NCBI RefSeq assembly: GCF_000711735.1
Contig: NZ_JONL01000006.1
Location: forward strand, 124,001-188,000
Origin: Maridesulfovibrio frigidus DSM 17176
GTDB lineage: Bacteria; Desulfobacterota; Desulfovibrionia; Desulfovibrionales; Desulfovibrionaceae
Direction: 5' to 3'
Length of the DNA: 64,000 nt
Shown here: piece by piece, positions 43,796-55,332 of the stretch
Layout of the letters: each line of letters begins with the position of its first letter
How positions within the stretch are numbered: position 1 is the first letter of the stretch
The notes under the pieces: generated by a model
What the model was told of the DNA's origin: nothing
The model's database searches: none
Seen by the model: only the letters and a program-made list of their open reading frames with translations
Program-made: the position numbers and the translations under genes

Positions 43796-45262
43796 ATGTC
43801 CTCACTAATAGAAAAATCGCTCACGGAAATACACTCTCTATTAATTGCGGGTGAAGTTACTGCTGTTGAAGCGGTAAAAGCATGCCTAGATCAAATTGAA
43901 AAAACCGAACCTAAAATTAAAGCTCTGCTTGCTAAAGATGGCGAAAACGCACTCAAGCTAGCGGAAGAAATGGACAAGCAAGGCCCGGACGCATCCAAGC
44001 CTCTTTGGGGCGTGCCTGTAGTAATTAAAGATGTCCTTGCCACCAAAGACATCACGACTACTTGCGGTTCTAAAATTCTAGAAAATTTCGTTCCTTTTTA
44101 TGATGCGACTTCTGTTGCCAAGTTAAAAGAAGCAGGCGCCATCATCATAGCTAAAGCTAACATGGATGAATTCGCCATGGGTTCCACAACTGAGAACTCA
44201 GCTTATCAGACCACATGCAACCCCTGCGACCTCAGCAGAGTCCCCGGTGGCTCAAGCGGTGGATCAGGGGCTACGATCGCAGCAGGACAGTGTTTTGCGG
44301 CTCTGGGTACTGACACGGGCGGTTCCATCAGACTTCCTGCATCCTTTTGCGGATGTGTTGGTGTAAAGCCTACCTACGGAAGAGTCTCCCGCTACGGAAT
44401 GATCGCATACGGTTCATCCCTTGATCAAATCGGGCCTATGACACGCACTGTCGAAGACTCCGCAAGAATCCTTAACGTCATTGCAGGCCACGACAAACGT
44501 GATTCTACATCCGTTAACTGCGAAGTTCCGAACTACATCGAAGCACTTGCTGAACGCACAGACCTTTCAGGACTGACCATCGGCTTGCCGGAAGAGTACT
44601 GGGGCGAAGGGCTTTCCGAGGAAGTTTCTGAAGCGTGTAAAAACGCCATCAAAAAGGCAGAAGAACTCGGCGCTAAAACCGTACCTGTCAAACTTTCCAT
44701 GACAGAGTACGCCATCGCTACCTACTACATAATCGCAATGGCCGAAGCCAGCTCGAACCTTTCACGCTTTGACGGCATTCGCTACGGACACAGATCCAAG
44801 GACGCAGACGAGCTGATTGATCTGTACACAAAGTCCCGTACCGAAGCATTCGGTGACGAAGTACAGCGACGTATCATCATCGGAACATACGTTCTTTCAG
44901 CTGGTTACTACGATGCATATTACTGCAAAGCGGCCCAGATTCGCCGCTTGATGCGTAATGATTTTGAAAAAGCGTTCGAGTCATGTGACCTCATTGCCGG
45001 ACCAGCCTGCCCTACCACTGCTTTCCCAGTTGGCGAACTGACAGCTGATCCGTTGCAGATGTACTTGATGGACATATTCACCATTTCTTTAAACCTTGTA
45101 GGAATGCCCGGAATGAGCCTGCCAGTAGGAATCGGTAAAGACACCAACATGCCAGTAGGACTCCAGCTAATGGCACCTGCATTTGGCGAAACTACAATGC
45201 TCCAAGCTGCGAATGTACTTGAAAAAAATCTGCCTGACTTTTCCAAACCGCAGAAGTTCTAA
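43796..45262 (+). CDS. gatA: Asp/Glu-tRNA amidotransferase subunit A
   Basis: GatA is the amidase that frees ammonia from glutamine for the tRNA amidation. The 488 residues carry the Ser-Ser-Lys triad: lysine in [11 protein letters not shown] near residue 79, first serine in [11 protein letters not shown] near 154, and the nucleophile in [16 protein letters not shown] near 178. Length is typical. It follows gatC in one unit and ends 26 bases before a terminator. A Tyr/Asp-rich C-terminal part ([19 protein letters not shown]) is as in other GatA proteins. Confidence 0.97.
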   Translation: MSSLIEKSLTEIHSLLIAGEVTAVEAVKACLDQIEKTEPKIKALLAKDGENALKLAEEMDKQGPDASKPLWGVPVVIKDVLATKDITTTCGSKILENFVPFYDATSVAKLKEAGAIIIAKANMDEFAMGSTTENSAYQTTCNPCDLSRVPGGSSGGSGATIAAGQCFAALGTDTGGSIRLPASFCGCVGVKPTYGRVSRYGMIAYGSSLDQIGPMTRTVEDSARILNVIAGHDKRDSTSVNCEVPNYIEALAERTDLSGLTIGLPEEYWGEGLSEEVSEACKNAIKKAEELGAKTVPVKLSMTEYAIATYYIIAMAEASSNLSRFDGIRYGHRSKDADELIDLYTKSRTEAFGDEVQRRIIIGTYVLSAGYYDAYYCKAAQIRRLMRNDFEKAFESCDLIAGPACPTTAFPVGELTADPLQMYLMDIFTISLNLVGMPGMSLPVGIGKDTNMPVGLQLMAPAFGETTMLQAANVLEKNLPDFSKPQKF

Positions 45263-45287
45263 TTTAGCTCGTAAGTTATTAAAACTA

Positions 45288-45324
45288 AATCCCCCGCAAA
45301 GTTAATTTGCGGGGGATTTTTTTT
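45288..45324 (+). terminator. Intrinsic terminator of gatCA
   Basis: ATCCCCCGCAAA and its complement form a 12-13 base-pair stem closed by a short loop, followed by at least eight T, just after the gatA stop. Confidence 0.92.
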
Positions 45325-45375
45325 GCTTTAAAAAAGCACGGACATGTTAGATCTTCAGGTTCAATTCTTTCCATA

Positions 45376-45410
45376 AAAAAAGCCCGTATTCCTTAAGAAA
45401 TACGGGCTTT
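45376..45410 (-). terminator. Intrinsic terminator of the his/copZ-like unit
   Basis: AAAGCCCGTATT and its complement pair almost perfectly; on the - strand the stem is followed by seven T. It lies about 20 bases beyond the heavy-metal protein gene. Confidence 0.9.
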
Positions 45411-45431
45411 AAAATTAGCAATAAATCAAAC

Positions 45432-45638
45432 TTACTTAACAGCACCAGGTTCGAAACCAATCTTGGAAATTACGTCCTTGATTTTAGCTTCATCAACAGA
45501 AACATCTTCGTCAAAAGTTGCTTCTGCTTTTTCAAGGTTTACGCTGATATTCTTGAGACCTTCGATAGAGTTTAAAGCTTTGTCTACAGAACCGACACAA
45601 TGCTGACAACTCATACCTTTAATTTCAATAGTCTTCAT
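45432..45638 (-). CDS. Heavy-metal-associated (HMA) domain protein, CopZ-like
   Basis: This 68-residue protein is a single HMA domain with the metal-binding motif MSCQHC (Cys11 and Cys14 region) after the first strand MKTIEIKG. It resembles copper chaperones such as CopZ/Atx1, which pass Cu+ to P-type ATPases. No copper ATPase is in the window. It lies eight bases after hisA and may be co-transcribed, with a GGAGCCG-like site before the ATG. Confidence 0.88.
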   Translation of the reverse strand: MKTIEIKGMSCQHCVGSVDKALNSIEGLKNISVNLEKAEATFDEDVSVDEAKIKDVISKIGFEPGAVK

Positions 45639-45646
45639 AGCGGCTC

Positions 45647-46375
45647 CTAATTGTTATCAATCCATTCAATGGCTTCAACAAGATTTAGAGAACCAGTGTA
45701 AATAGCCTTACCTGAAATTGCGCCTTCAAGCCCTTTAGAAGCAAGAGGATACAAATTAATGATATCTTCCAAGGTTGCAACTCCGCCTGCCGCAATAACG
45801 GGAAGCTTGGTCTTAGAGCAAAGCTCAGCAAGCCCTGCGGTGTTTACACCTACCTCCATGCCGTCTCTGCTGATATCAGTATAAATGATAAATGCAGCTC
45901 CAGCCGCTTCAATGCGAGGAATAATATCATAAATAGAGATACCTGCGTCTTCAACCCAACCGCGAGACTTTAGCTTACCGTCTACAGCATCAAGAGACAC
46001 ACCTATCTGACCGGGGAAACGCGCACAAAGTTCTGCAAACATTGCTTCTTCTTCAAGAGCCATTGTTCCGATAATTAATCTCTTAACTCCGGCTTCAATG
46101 TATTTTGCTGCAGTTTCAATATCTCTAATTCCGCCGCCAAGCTGAACAGGAATGCTAAGCTCAGAACAGATAGATTTAATCAATTCGAAATTCTTAGGAA
46201 CGCCACTGAAAGCGCCATCAAGGTCGATAACATGAAGGTAACGAGCGCCCTGATTCTCCCAGTAATTTGCCTGAGCTACTGGGTCATTTGAAAAAACGGT
46301 GACAGCATCAGCCTGTCCCTGAGCAAGACGAACACAAACACCATCTTTAATATCTACAGCTGGAAAAATAATCAT
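45647..46375 (-). CDS. hisA: Phosphoribosylformimino-5-aminoimidazole carboxamide ribotide isomerase
   Basis: HisA opens the ribose ring of ProFAR to give PRFAR in histidine synthesis. The 242-residue TIM barrel has [19 protein letters not shown] at the N-terminus with catalytic Asp8, GGGIRD near residue 80, and [12 protein letters not shown] with the second aspartate near residue 129. The ATG overlaps the TGA of the upstream lipoprotein gene by four bases. Together with hisB it represents only two of the his genes. Confidence 0.96.
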   Translation of the reverse strand: MIIFPAVDIKDGVCVRLAQGQADAVTVFSNDPVAQANYWENQGARYLHVIDLDGAFSGVPKNFELIKSICSELSIPVQLGGGIRDIETAAKYIEAGVKRLIIGTMALEEEAMFAELCARFPGQIGVSLDAVDGKLKSRGWVEDAGISIYDIIPRIEAAGAAFIIYTDISRDGMEVGVNTAGLAELCSKTKLPVIAAGGVATLEDIINLYPLASKGLEGAISGKAIYTGSLNLVEAIEWIDNN

Positions 46376-47028
46376 AAACCAAGCTCCATAAGTCCATTCT
46401 CAAGGGCTTCATCAGCAAGTTCAATTCCTGTCACCCATTTACCGCCACGTTCGAAAAACTTTCCTGCATTAAGCAGATTTTCGGACAAGGGCTCCTGAGT
46501 TTCATCATAATGAAATCGTCTGACAATGCGCTTGTTGTTAACATCGATAAGAAAAAGATCAATAACCACAGAAGCAGGCTGAATATTCAAATCGGCCTGT
46601 TTCATACCTCGTAGATCCTGCCAAAACAAAATCTGCGGAACGAGAATATAATCAGAAGTCATGCACTCGCCAACCTTCACCCAATAGCTAAAAGCGGCTT
46701 CACGTCTTGAGCCCATGTTCTCAAAAACTTCAATTTCCTGACACTGACGAGTAATAGCCGGACGAGCAAAACCAGTAACATCATGCTTCCCAAGTATTTC
46801 GACCATTTTAGCATCAAGTTTCTCTAAAACTTTTTTATCAATAGGGTTTCCTTCCTGAGGAAGGTAGCCTGCTAAAAGTTCCCAGTTAAACACTGGATTT
46901 GTAAAACCTGCAATGGCAACAGTACCGACTGGACGTGGAAGCTTGACGACTTCACTTTTGCTCTGGCAGCCGATCAATGCTGGCATAACTAGAAAGCAAA
47001 TCAAAAAAAGAGGGATAAACCGTTTCAT
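46372..47028 (-). CDS. Predicted lipoprotein of unknown function, inserted between hisB and hisA
   Basis: This 218-residue protein has a lipoprotein signal peptide with the lipobox MPALIGC (lipidated Cys21). The mature part includes [13 protein letters not shown] and a long block of alternating polar and hydrophobic residues. It may be related to the uncharacterised lipoproteins of the FlgO/GNA1162 kind, but I do not assign it. The start overlaps the hisB stop by one base and its stop overlaps hisA by four, so it is translationally coupled to histidine synthesis, which is unexpected. GGGAG precedes the ATG. Confidence 0.75.
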   Translation of the reverse strand: MKRFIPLFLICFLVMPALIGCQSKSEVVKLPRPVGTVAIAGFTNPVFNWELLAGYLPQEGNPIDKKVLEKLDAKMVEILGKHDVTGFARPAITRQCQEIEVFENMGSRREAAFSYWVKVGECMTSDYILVPQILFWQDLRGMKQADLNIQPASVVIDLFLIDVNNKRIVRRFHYDETQEPLSENLLNAGKFFERGGKWVTGIELADEALENGLMELGL

Positions 47029-47615
47029 TAATCAAGACTCCCTTTAGTACTAGTTACACCTTGCCGTTCTACAGCCAATGCTTGCCTGAAGGCCAAGCCG
47101 AGAGCCTTAAATGCGCCCTCAAGAAGATGATGACCATTCCGGCCATATTCAAACTTTATATGCAAATTCATCCCAGCTTTAAAAGCCAGTGATTTAAAAA
47201 ACTCACGCCATACATCCCGCTCATCACCGGCAATAATCTCAGGCAGGATATCATCGTCATACACCAGATATGCTCTTCCGGAAAGGTCAATAACGACTTC
47301 TACGAGAGCTTCATCCATAGGCACCTTGGCAAAACCATAACGATTAATGCCCTTTTTATCACCCATAGCTTCAGTCAGAGCCTGTCCGAAAACAAGCGCT
47401 ATATCTTCCAGTGTATGGTGGCTGTCAATTTCGAGGTCGCCCTTACATTTCAGGTCAAGGTCGAACCCGGCCCAAAAGCTCATGAGGGTAAGCATATGAT
47501 CAGCAAATCCCACACCAGTAGAAATATCAGTCCGGCCTTCACCGTCAATATTTAATGAGAGGGCTATATCTGTTTCTTTCGTGGTCCGGGCAATTGATGC
47601 AGATCTTTTAAGCAT
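47028..47615 (-). CDS. hisB: Imidazoleglycerol-phosphate dehydratase
   Basis: HisB dehydrates IGP to imidazole-acetol phosphate. The 195-residue protein is the monofunctional form without the phosphatase domain. Metal-binding motifs [14 protein letters not shown] (near residue 65) and [14 protein letters not shown] (near residue 160) are intact. I start at the ATG at 47615 because AGGAG lies at the right distance; an ATG two codons earlier is too close to it. tatC is 40 bases upstream. Confidence 0.96.
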   Translation of the reverse strand: MLKRSASIARTTKETDIALSLNIDGEGRTDISTGVGFADHMLTLMSFWAGFDLDLKCKGDLEIDSHHTLEDIALVFGQALTEAMGDKKGINRYGFAKVPMDEALVEVVIDLSGRAYLVYDDDILPEIIAGDERDVWREFFKSLAFKAGMNLHIKFEYGRNGHHLLEGAFKALGLAFRQALAVERQGVTSTKGSLD

Positions 47616-47655
47616 AACCATCCTCTCCTGAGAGTGGTGACCAAAGGGGTCACCG

Positions 47656-48777
47656 TTACATTTCGATCATATCTTCGTCGTAATCAGACTTACTTTTTTT
47701 AGTATCAGGCTTTTCTTTTTTTGCAGCATCGGCTTTTTCTTCAGCAGGCTTTTCAGCCTTTGCATCAGATGAATCTGAATCAGCAACAGTTTCTCCTGCA
47801 GCTCCACCGCCGTCGGGACCGGAATCATCAGGATCATTATCGCCGTTTTCAGCAGCAGCCTTAGCTTTAGCTTTTTCTTCTAGACGCCCGCCTCTTTTGC
47901 CGAAGAAATATGATATCCAAATACCAATTTCATACAAAATAACTAGCGGCCCAGCCATCAAAGTCTGAGTAATGACATCCGGAGGAGTCAAAACGGCAGA
48001 ACATATAAAACAGATCAGAATTGCATACTTACGTTTTGCGCGGAGCCAAGTATGAGTCACAACTCCGAGGCGTGCCAAGAAAAAGATAAAAAGTGGCATT
48101 TCAAAAATTACACCGAAGGCAAATAAGAGCTTCAATGAGAATGACAAATACTCTCGAAGCGTAGGCATAGGACGAATAAATTCGTCAGCAAAGCCCATGA
48201 AAAATTCACAACCGAAAGGAAATACTACATAATAGCCGAATAAAGCTCCACCAACAAAGAAACATGCTGACAGGAATGCAAGAGGAATCATCCACTTACG
48301 TTCATGTTCATAAAGTCCCGGAGCGATAAAGCCCCAGATCTGAGCAAAAATATACGGTGAAACAACAAAAAATCCAGCCACAAAGGAAACTTTAAGATAA
48401 GTGACAAATCCTTCGGGCAGAGAGGTAAAGATAAGAGTAGAATCTGGCGGCAAAGTAGCTACAAGCGGAGCCATTAATAATCCAAAAAGAGGCTTCGCGA
48501 ATGAGTAACAAGCTAAGAAACCGATACCACATGCAATGAAGATGCGAACGAAACGTCTACGCAACTCTTCCATATGCTGGAGGAAAGTCTGTGCAGGTTC
48601 TTCTTCATCCTCATCTAAATCCACATCTTCTTCGTCCGCCACATTTTCAGCGGAATCGGATGAGTCTTTCTCGTTATCAGATGGTTCGTCAGTGCTTGCG
48701 TCAGACGACTCAAGATCTTCGTTGCCTTCTAGATCTTCCTGTCCTGCTTCACGCGAGTCTTTTTCAGCCCCACTCAT
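47656..48777 (-). CDS. tatC: Sec-independent protein translocase TatC, with acidic N-terminal extension
   Basis: TatC is the receptor of the twin-arginine export pathway. The core (about residues 64-305) has [11 protein letters not shown] at its start, then six membrane segments including [15 protein letters not shown] and [18 protein letters not shown]. It is preceded by about 62 residues in which 28 of the first 60 are Asp or Glu, and followed by about 75 residues rich in Lys, Glu, Asp and Ala. The usual TatC is near 250 residues; here it is 373. The ATG overlaps the tatB stop. System Tat exports folded redox proteins. Confidence 0.93.
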   Translation of the reverse strand: MSGAEKDSREAGQEDLEGNEDLESSDASTDEPSDNEKDSSDSAENVADEEDVDLDEDEEEPAQTFLQHMEELRRRFVRIFIACGIGFLACYSFAKPLFGLLMAPLVATLPPDSTLIFTSLPEGFVTYLKVSFVAGFFVVSPYIFAQIWGFIAPGLYEHERKWMIPLAFLSACFFVGGALFGYYVVFPFGCEFFMGFADEFIRPMPTLREYLSFSLKLLFAFGVIFEMPLFIFFLARLGVVTHTWLRAKRKYAILICFICSAVLTPPDVITQTLMAGPLVILYEIGIWISYFFGKRGGRLEEKAKAKAAAENGDNDPDDSGPDGGGAAGETVADSDSSDAKAEKPAEEKADAAKKEKPDTKKSKSDYDEDMIEM

Positions 48778-49151
48778 GCCTTTCCACCTTCAGAACCGGA
48801 CTCGGCAGGAGCTTCAGCTACAGTTTCAGCCTTATCTTCAGCTTTAAGATTTTCAGCTTTAAGCTTATCAGCTTCAAGCTCTTCAGCTTCTGCTGCACGA
48901 GCTTTATCCATAGCTTCTACTTCAGCTTTTCTGCGAGCTTCTTCTTTCTCGCGTGCTTCTTTAGCTTCTCTTTCATTATCCGCAGCAGAGACTTCTGCAT
49001 CTAAAGTACTTTTGACGTCATTAGACATCTTTTTAACTTCAGATAAACCTTTACCAAGGTTTTTAATGAGTTCGGGAAGTTTTTTAGGTCCGATGATAAT
49101 CAGAGCTACAACCAAAATGACGATAAGTTCCGTTGTACCGATTCCGAACAT
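48774..49151 (-). CDS. tatB: Twin-arginine translocase subunit TatA/TatB
   Basis: This 125-residue protein has one N-terminal membrane helix (MFGIGTTELIVILVVALIIIGPKKLPEL), a conserved Phe-Gly pair and the GPKKLPEL hinge, followed by an amphipathic helix and a long Glu/Ala/Lys-rich tail. TatB-like features include the glutamate within the helix (position 8) and the long tail; the TatA alternative cannot be excluded. AAGGA precedes the ATG, and tatC overlaps by four bases. Confidence 0.9.
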   Translation of the reverse strand: MFGIGTTELIVILVVALIIIGPKKLPELIKNLGKGLSEVKKMSNDVKSTLDAEVSAADNEREAKEAREKEEARRKAEVEAMDKARAAEAEELEADKLKAENLKAEDKAETVAEAPAESGSEGGKA

Positions 49152-49199
49152 ATTATTTCCTTAAATTCGTTATGGCAAAAAAACCACGAATACGCTGTA

Positions 49200-49243
49200 A
49201 GCCTATATGGGATTCAAACAGTGAATCCCATATAGGCTTTTTC
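49200..49243 (+). terminator. Perfect inverted repeat between guaA and tatB
   Basis: AGCCTATATGGGATTC pairs with its perfect complement (16 base pairs) around seven bases, and TTTTT follows on the + strand. No + strand gene runs into it. On the - strand, where guaA transcription arrives, the T-rich stretch begins about 17 bases later. It may be a weak terminator for guaA or mark an antisense transcript. Confidence 0.5.
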
Positions 49244-49307
49244 ATGAATTGTTGTGCTCTTGTACCTGATTTCCAAAACTTTTTCTACGCCTTAAGAGGA
49301 AGTAAAT

Positions 49308-50855
49308 TTACTCCCACTCAATTGTGGCTGGTGGTTTGGAGGAGATATCAAGAACAACTCTATTAACACCCTTAACCTCGTTAATAATCCTGTTGGACAT
49401 ACGAGCAAGAATATCATTAGGAATGCGGCTCCAATCAGCTGTCATAGCATCAAGGCTGTCAACCATACGCAAAGCAATTACGTGCTCATACGTGCGGTTA
49501 TCACCCATAACACCAACAGTCTTGAGAGGAAGCAAAACTGCAAATCCCTGCCAGATCTTACGATACCAGCCGGTAGCATGAAGTTCATGCTGAACGATTT
49601 TGTCTGCTTGGCGCAATATTTCAAGTCTTTCGTCAGTAATTTCACCAAGAATACGGATAGCAAGCCCCGGACCAGGGAAAGGCTGACGCCAAGTGATATG
49701 ATCAGGAAGACCAAGTTCTACAGCAACTTTACGGACTTCGTCTTTGAATAGTTCGCGGAGCGGCTCAACAAGTTCAAGATCCATATCATCAGGAAGTCCG
49801 CCAACATTGTGGTGAGACTTAATTACAGCTGAAGGGCCTTTAAATGATTCTGATTCAATAACATCAGGGTACAAAGTTCCCTGTGCAAGGAATTTTACAT
49901 TCTTAAGAGCTGTTGCTTCTTCATCGAAAACATCAATGAAAGTATAGCCGATAAGCTTGCGTTTCTTTTCAGGATCTTCAACACCTTTAAGCTGATCAAG
50001 GAAACGTCTTGCAGAGTCAACGCACTTAACGTTGAGGTCAAAATGCTCTTCGAGGAAACCGATAACTTCTTCACGCTCATGCATGCGAAGCAATCCGTTA
50101 TCAACAAAAATACAATGCAATCTTTTTCCGATAGCTCTGTGAAGAAGAACAGCAACAACAGTTGAATCAATGCCGCCGGAAAGGCCGAGTACAACCTGTG
50201 CATCACCGATCTGTTTGCGCATTTCTTCAATGCTGTTTTCAACGAATGAAGACATGGACCAGTCCGCTTTGAGTCCTGCAATTTTAAATACGAAATTGGA
50301 AATCATTGTATTTCCGCTTTCAGTATGAGCAACTTCAGGATGGAACTGCATCGCGTATATTTTGCGCTTTTCGTCAGCCATTGCTGCGAAAGGAATACTT
50401 TCTGTTGTTCCGCAAACTTCGAATCCCTCAGGAATGGACTGTACACGGTCTCCGTGACTCATCCAGACGGTGAGATCATCCAGCCCTTCGATTCCCTGAA
50501 AAAGAGAACACTCGCCGCTACCGTTGAACTGAGCGCGTCCATATTCTCTATCTTCAGAAGATACAACTTTTCCGCCCATGTAGTGGGTAAGAAGCTGCAT
50601 TCCGTAGCATACACCTAAAACAGGCACGCCCATTTCGAGATATGCAGGATCAAGCTGAGGAGAATCAGCTTCGAGCACGGAGGAAGGACCGCCGGAGAGA
50701 ATCAATGCTCCGGGATTCAGAGCTTTAATCTTTTCAGGATCAACATTACACGGATGAATTTCGGAATATACACCCACTTCGCGTATTCTGCGAGCGATGA
50801 GCTGAGTAAACTGAGACCCGAAGTCCAGAATAATTACTTTATTTTCATGTTTCAT
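49308..50855 (-). CDS. guaA: GMP synthase (glutamine-hydrolysing)
   Basis: GuaA aminates XMP to GMP with glutamine. The 515-residue protein has an N-terminal glutamine amidotransferase with catalytic cysteine in GVCYGMQLL near residue 83 and the [10 protein letters not shown] block near 172, then the ATP pyrophosphatase with LSGGIDSTV near residue 224, and a C-terminal dimerisation domain. It follows guaB after 18 bases, and GGAG precedes the ATG. Confidence 0.98.
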   Translation of the reverse strand: MKHENKVIILDFGSQFTQLIARRIREVGVYSEIHPCNVDPEKIKALNPGALILSGGPSSVLEADSPQLDPAYLEMGVPVLGVCYGMQLLTHYMGGKVVSSEDREYGRAQFNGSGECSLFQGIEGLDDLTVWMSHGDRVQSIPEGFEVCGTTESIPFAAMADEKRKIYAMQFHPEVAHTESGNTMISNFVFKIAGLKADWSMSSFVENSIEEMRKQIGDAQVVLGLSGGIDSTVVAVLLHRAIGKRLHCIFVDNGLLRMHEREEVIGFLEEHFDLNVKCVDSARRFLDQLKGVEDPEKKRKLIGYTFIDVFDEEATALKNVKFLAQGTLYPDVIESESFKGPSAVIKSHHNVGGLPDDMDLELVEPLRELFKDEVRKVAVELGLPDHITWRQPFPGPGLAIRILGEITDERLEILRQADKIVQHELHATGWYRKIWQGFAVLLPLKTVGVMGDNRTYEHVIALRMVDSLDAMTADWSRIPNDILARMSNRIINEVKGVNRVVLDISSKPPATIEWE

Positions 50856-50873
50856 GACGACTCCTAACTTAAA

Positions 50874-52355
<1,482 letters not shown>

Positions 52356-52363
52356 CTACTATC

Positions 52364-52500
52364 TAAAAGAAAAGAGAAATCATTACAATATGATTCCTCT
52401 CAAGGCTCCAGCCTCCCCATCCACAGGGTGATACAACAGGAGCACCATAAGTAGCAAATGTTAAAAGTGGGCTTCCGCCCAACCTGAATTTCAAAAGCAG
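52364..52500 (-). promoter_or_regulatory. Structured leader of guaB with terminator-like hairpin
   Basis: On the - strand, going towards guaB, come a hairpin GGGC-GGAA-GCCC with a GNRA loop (52469-52480), a GC-rich region with competing pairings (GGTGCTCC, GGATGGGGAGGC, GGCTGGAGCC), and then AGAGGAATCAT paired with ATGATTTCTCT followed by TTTCTTTT (52364-52400). A terminator shortly before the start, preceded by an alternative fold, is the form of an attenuator or riboswitch. No known aptamer was recognised. Confidence 0.4.
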
Positions 52501-52534
52501 ATGGCCCCGCGTATCCGCAGGGCCATCTTTTGTC
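52501..52534 (-). terminator. Intrinsic terminator of the liv operon
   Basis: AGATGGCCC and GGGCCATCT pair around a 12-base loop (52501-52530). On the - strand TTTT follows four bases after the stem, just beyond livF. T bases also flank it on the other side. Confidence 0.7.
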
Positions 52535-52538
52535 AACT

Positions 52539-53246
52539 TTAAAGTCCTAAATAGGCTTTTTTCACGTCCTCGTTTGCCAGCAATTTTTCACTGGTATCAG
52601 AGAGTATTATCTCCCCGTTTTCCATGACATAACCGCGATGGGCTGTCTTTAAAGCGAGGTTGGCATTTTGCTCAACAAGAAAAACAGTTGTACCGCTCTC
52701 CTTATTGATTTTCTTAACTATTTCAAAAATCTGCCTAATAATTAGCGGAGCCAGCCCAAGTGAGGGTTCATCGAGAAGAAGTAGCTTCGGACGAGCCATT
52801 AAAGCTCTGGAGATTGCGAGCATTTGCTGCTCACCTCCAGACAGATTTCCGCCCAGCTGTTTTCTGCGTTCATAAAGAATAGGGAAAAGCTCAAAAGCAT
52901 GTTCCATATCTTCTTTAATCCCCGCAGAATCATTTCTAAGAAAAGCTCCCATGTCGAGATTTTCCATGATTGTTAGATCAGGAAAAATAAGGCGACCTTC
53001 AGGAACCTGAGAAATTCCCATTTTAACTATTTTATCAGGACTCTTTTTATGGATGGGTTCACCATCATATATAACTTCTCCGGTTCGCGGAGGCACAACT
53101 CCGCTAATGGTCATAAGAGTTGTTGTCTTCCCGGCACCATTAGCACCGATCAGAGTGATGATTTCACCCTTTGCGACTTCGATATTAATATTTCTGAGAG
53201 CCTGAATATTTCCGTAGAACGTATTGACGTTTTTAAGCTTAAGCAT
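52539..53246 (-). CDS. livF: Branched-chain amino-acid ABC transporter ATP-binding protein LivF
   Basis: This 235-residue ATPase has Walker A GANGAGKT near residue 38, the signature LSGGEQQ and the Walker B LLLLDEPSLGLAP. The sequence MLKLKNVNTFYGNIQALRNINIEV and the length are typical of LivF. It pairs with LivG to power high-affinity leucine, isoleucine and valine uptake. It overlaps livG by eight bases and is the last gene of the operon. Confidence 0.95.
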   Translation of the reverse strand: MLKLKNVNTFYGNIQALRNINIEVAKGEIITLIGANGAGKTTTLMTISGVVPPRTGEVIYDGEPIHKKSPDKIVKMGISQVPEGRLIFPDLTIMENLDMGAFLRNDSAGIKEDMEHAFELFPILYERRKQLGGNLSGGEQQMLAISRALMARPKLLLLDEPSLGLAPLIIRQIFEIVKKINKESGTTVFLVEQNANLALKTAHRGYVMENGEIILSDTSEKLLANEDVKKAYLGL

Positions 53247-54048
53247 CTAGATCTTCTCCGAGATAAGCCTTGATTACAGCGGGATTTTCGCTAACTTCCT
53301 GCGGAGTGCCGTGAGCAATCTCGCGACCATATTCAAGAACAAATATACGGTCTGAAAGGCTCATTACCATTTTCATATCATGCTCAATGAGTAGAACCGA
53401 AATATTGTGTTTCTCTTTTATGGAAACAATCAATCCCTCAAGAGCCAAAGTTTCCTGCGGATTCATACCGGCGGCAGGCTCATCAAGCAAAAGTAGAAAC
53501 GGGTCAGTAGCTAAAGCTCTTGCAATTTCGAGACGACGCTGAGCTCCGTAAGGGAGATTACAGGCAAGCTCATCTGCAAATTGTTCAAGGCCAAGTTCTT
53601 TAAGGAGTTCATAACTTTTGATTATGGTTTCCTGCTCTTCCTTTTTAGTGCGAGGGTCACGGAAAATAGCTCCGAGAAAACTTGCTTTAGTACGGCAGTG
53701 ACAACCTATCATAACATTTTCAATGACACTCATGGATGGGAACAAGCGAATATTCTGAAATGTCCTAGCCATACCCATTTCAGTGACATAATTTGTCTTA
53801 ATGCCGTTAATCCGCTTAAAACCGTCACCTGTAGGATCAATATTAACTTCCCCAAGGGTCGGGGTATAGATTCCGGTAATGCAGTTGAAAAATGTAGTTT
53901 TACCAGCTCCGTTAGGACCAATAAGTGCTACAATTTCTCCCTCGCGTACATCGAGATCAACATCATCCAATGCTCTCAGGCCACCGAAATCTTTACAGAC
54001 TCCTTTAACCTCAAGTACTTTTCTTGCTTCATTACTCATTCGCGCCAC
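53239..54048 (-). CDS. livG: Branched-chain amino-acid ABC transporter ATP-binding protein LivG
   Basis: This 269-residue ATPase has Walker A GPNGAGKTT near residue 43, the LivG-type insert with EMGMARTFQNIRLFPSMSV, a signature region (LPYGAQRRLEIARAL) and the Walker B LLLLDEPAAGMNP. The start overlaps the end of livM by 17 bases, so the operon is tightly coupled. It partners LivF. Confidence 0.95.
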   Translation of the reverse strand: MARMSNEARKVLEVKGVCKDFGGLRALDDVDLDVREGEIVALIGPNGAGKTTFFNCITGIYTPTLGEVNIDPTGDGFKRINGIKTNYVTEMGMARTFQNIRLFPSMSVIENVMIGCHCRTKASFLGAIFRDPRTKKEEQETIIKSYELLKELGLEQFADELACNLPYGAQRRLEIARALATDPFLLLLDEPAAGMNPQETLALEGLIVSIKEKHNISVLLIEHDMKMVMSLSDRIFVLEYGREIAHGTPQEVSENPAVIKAYLGEDLDA

Positions 54049-55255
54049 CTAAAGCCTTTCTGACAGCAGCAATATCAATTTTTTTCCGTACATCCCTGAC
54101 TAGTCCCTGTGGCCTGAAGACCATTACCAAAACCATTGTTGCTCCGAAAACTAGCATGCGATATTCGGAGAAAGCTCTGAGGTATTCAGGAAGAAGCATG
54201 AGCACCAAAGCGCCGAGTATAACCCCGAGAATTGATCCCATACCACCTAGAACAACTATTGAAAGAATGATTGCAGATTCAAGGAACGTGAAACTTGCTG
54301 GGTTAATGAAAGATGTCTTTGCAGCAAAAACAACTCCAACCAATCCGGCCCAAGTAGCTCCAATCGAGAATGCCATCAATTTAGTTTTAACTTTATCAAT
54401 ACCCATGGCCTGACAAGCAATTTCATCTTCACGAAGAGCCTGCCATGCTCTACCGATACGGGAATTTTTAAGTCTGTTGACGATGAAGATCGTGAATATA
54501 ACAAGCACAATCATCAAGTAATACATAAAATGTATTGAATTTGAGAGGCCTGTGAAAAGACCGAAAAAGTCTGGACGAGGAATATTTGCTATTCCGCTCG
54601 GACCATGTGTGAAGTCTCCCCAGTTCTCGAGAATAAGACGAATAATTTCACCAAATCCAAGAGTAACGATAGCAAGATAGTCACCGCGAAGCCTAAGCAC
54701 GGGGAAACCGAGTATGATACCGCAAAGAGCACCAAGCAACGCTCCGATCGGTAAAGCAACCCAGAAATTAACACCCCAATATAAATTCATAAGCGCGTAA
54801 GAGTAAGCACCTACTGCATAAAAAGCTACGTAACCAAGATCAAGCAGTCCGGCTAACCCGACAACAATATTAAGCCCGAGCCCAAGCACTACATAAATAA
54901 GTGCTGAGATCATAATATTGACCTGATACATGGAAAATATTTGTGGAAATAAAAGAGCAAAAACTAAAACACCAGCAAGTAACGGATAATAAAATGATGG
55001 GTTGGCTAAAATCTTGCCAAAAGCAGAAATCTGCTCTTCACCCGTTTCTTCATCCCTCTTCGCTCCAGCTTCCTTTTTGCTAATCATAAACCGCCAAAGG
55101 AAAGACAAGAAGAAAGTACATATACCTACGTATAATACTCTTTCCAGTCGCCATATGACAACATCATCAATTGTATTCACGAAGACTCCGACAATAGGCA
55201 GAGTCAAAAACATGAACCACAATGATACCAGTAAAGATTTTTTCAAGCCTTCCAT
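54032..55255 (-). CDS. livM: Branched-chain amino-acid ABC transporter permease LivM
   Basis: This 407-residue permease has about ten membrane segments. The LivM family block GLNIVVGLAGLLDLGYVAFYAVGAY is near residue 140, and the cytoplasmic loop WQALREDEIACQAMGID (EAA-like coupling loop) is near residue 295. The N-terminal part (1-75) has two extra segments and a charged loop, as in many LivM proteins. It overlaps livG by 17 bases and follows livH after 77 bases. Confidence 0.95.
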   Translation of the reverse strand: MEGLKKSLLVSLWFMFLTLPIVGVFVNTIDDVVIWRLERVLYVGICTFFLSFLWRFMISKKEAGAKRDEETGEEQISAFGKILANPSFYYPLLAGVLVFALLFPQIFSMYQVNIMISALIYVVLGLGLNIVVGLAGLLDLGYVAFYAVGAYSYALMNLYWGVNFWVALPIGALLGALCGIILGFPVLRLRGDYLAIVTLGFGEIIRLILENWGDFTHGPSGIANIPRPDFFGLFTGLSNSIHFMYYLMIVLVIFTIFIVNRLKNSRIGRAWQALREDEIACQAMGIDKVKTKLMAFSIGATWAGLVGVVFAAKTSFINPASFTFLESAIILSIVVLGGMGSILGVILGALVLMLLPEYLRAFSEYRMLVFGATMVLVMVFRPQGLVRDVRKKIDIAAVRKALGGANE

Positions 55256-55332
55256 ATTACAAACAATCCATTTTTATCTATTAGATCGGCAGAACGTATA
55301 ATAACGCCCTGAGCTTAAGAAGCAAATAACTG

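Noticed and set aside
48536-49004. Two + strand frames of about 100-137 codons, rich in Ser and Phe
   Set aside because: They are the reverse reading of the Glu/Asp/Lys-rich ends of tatB and tatC.
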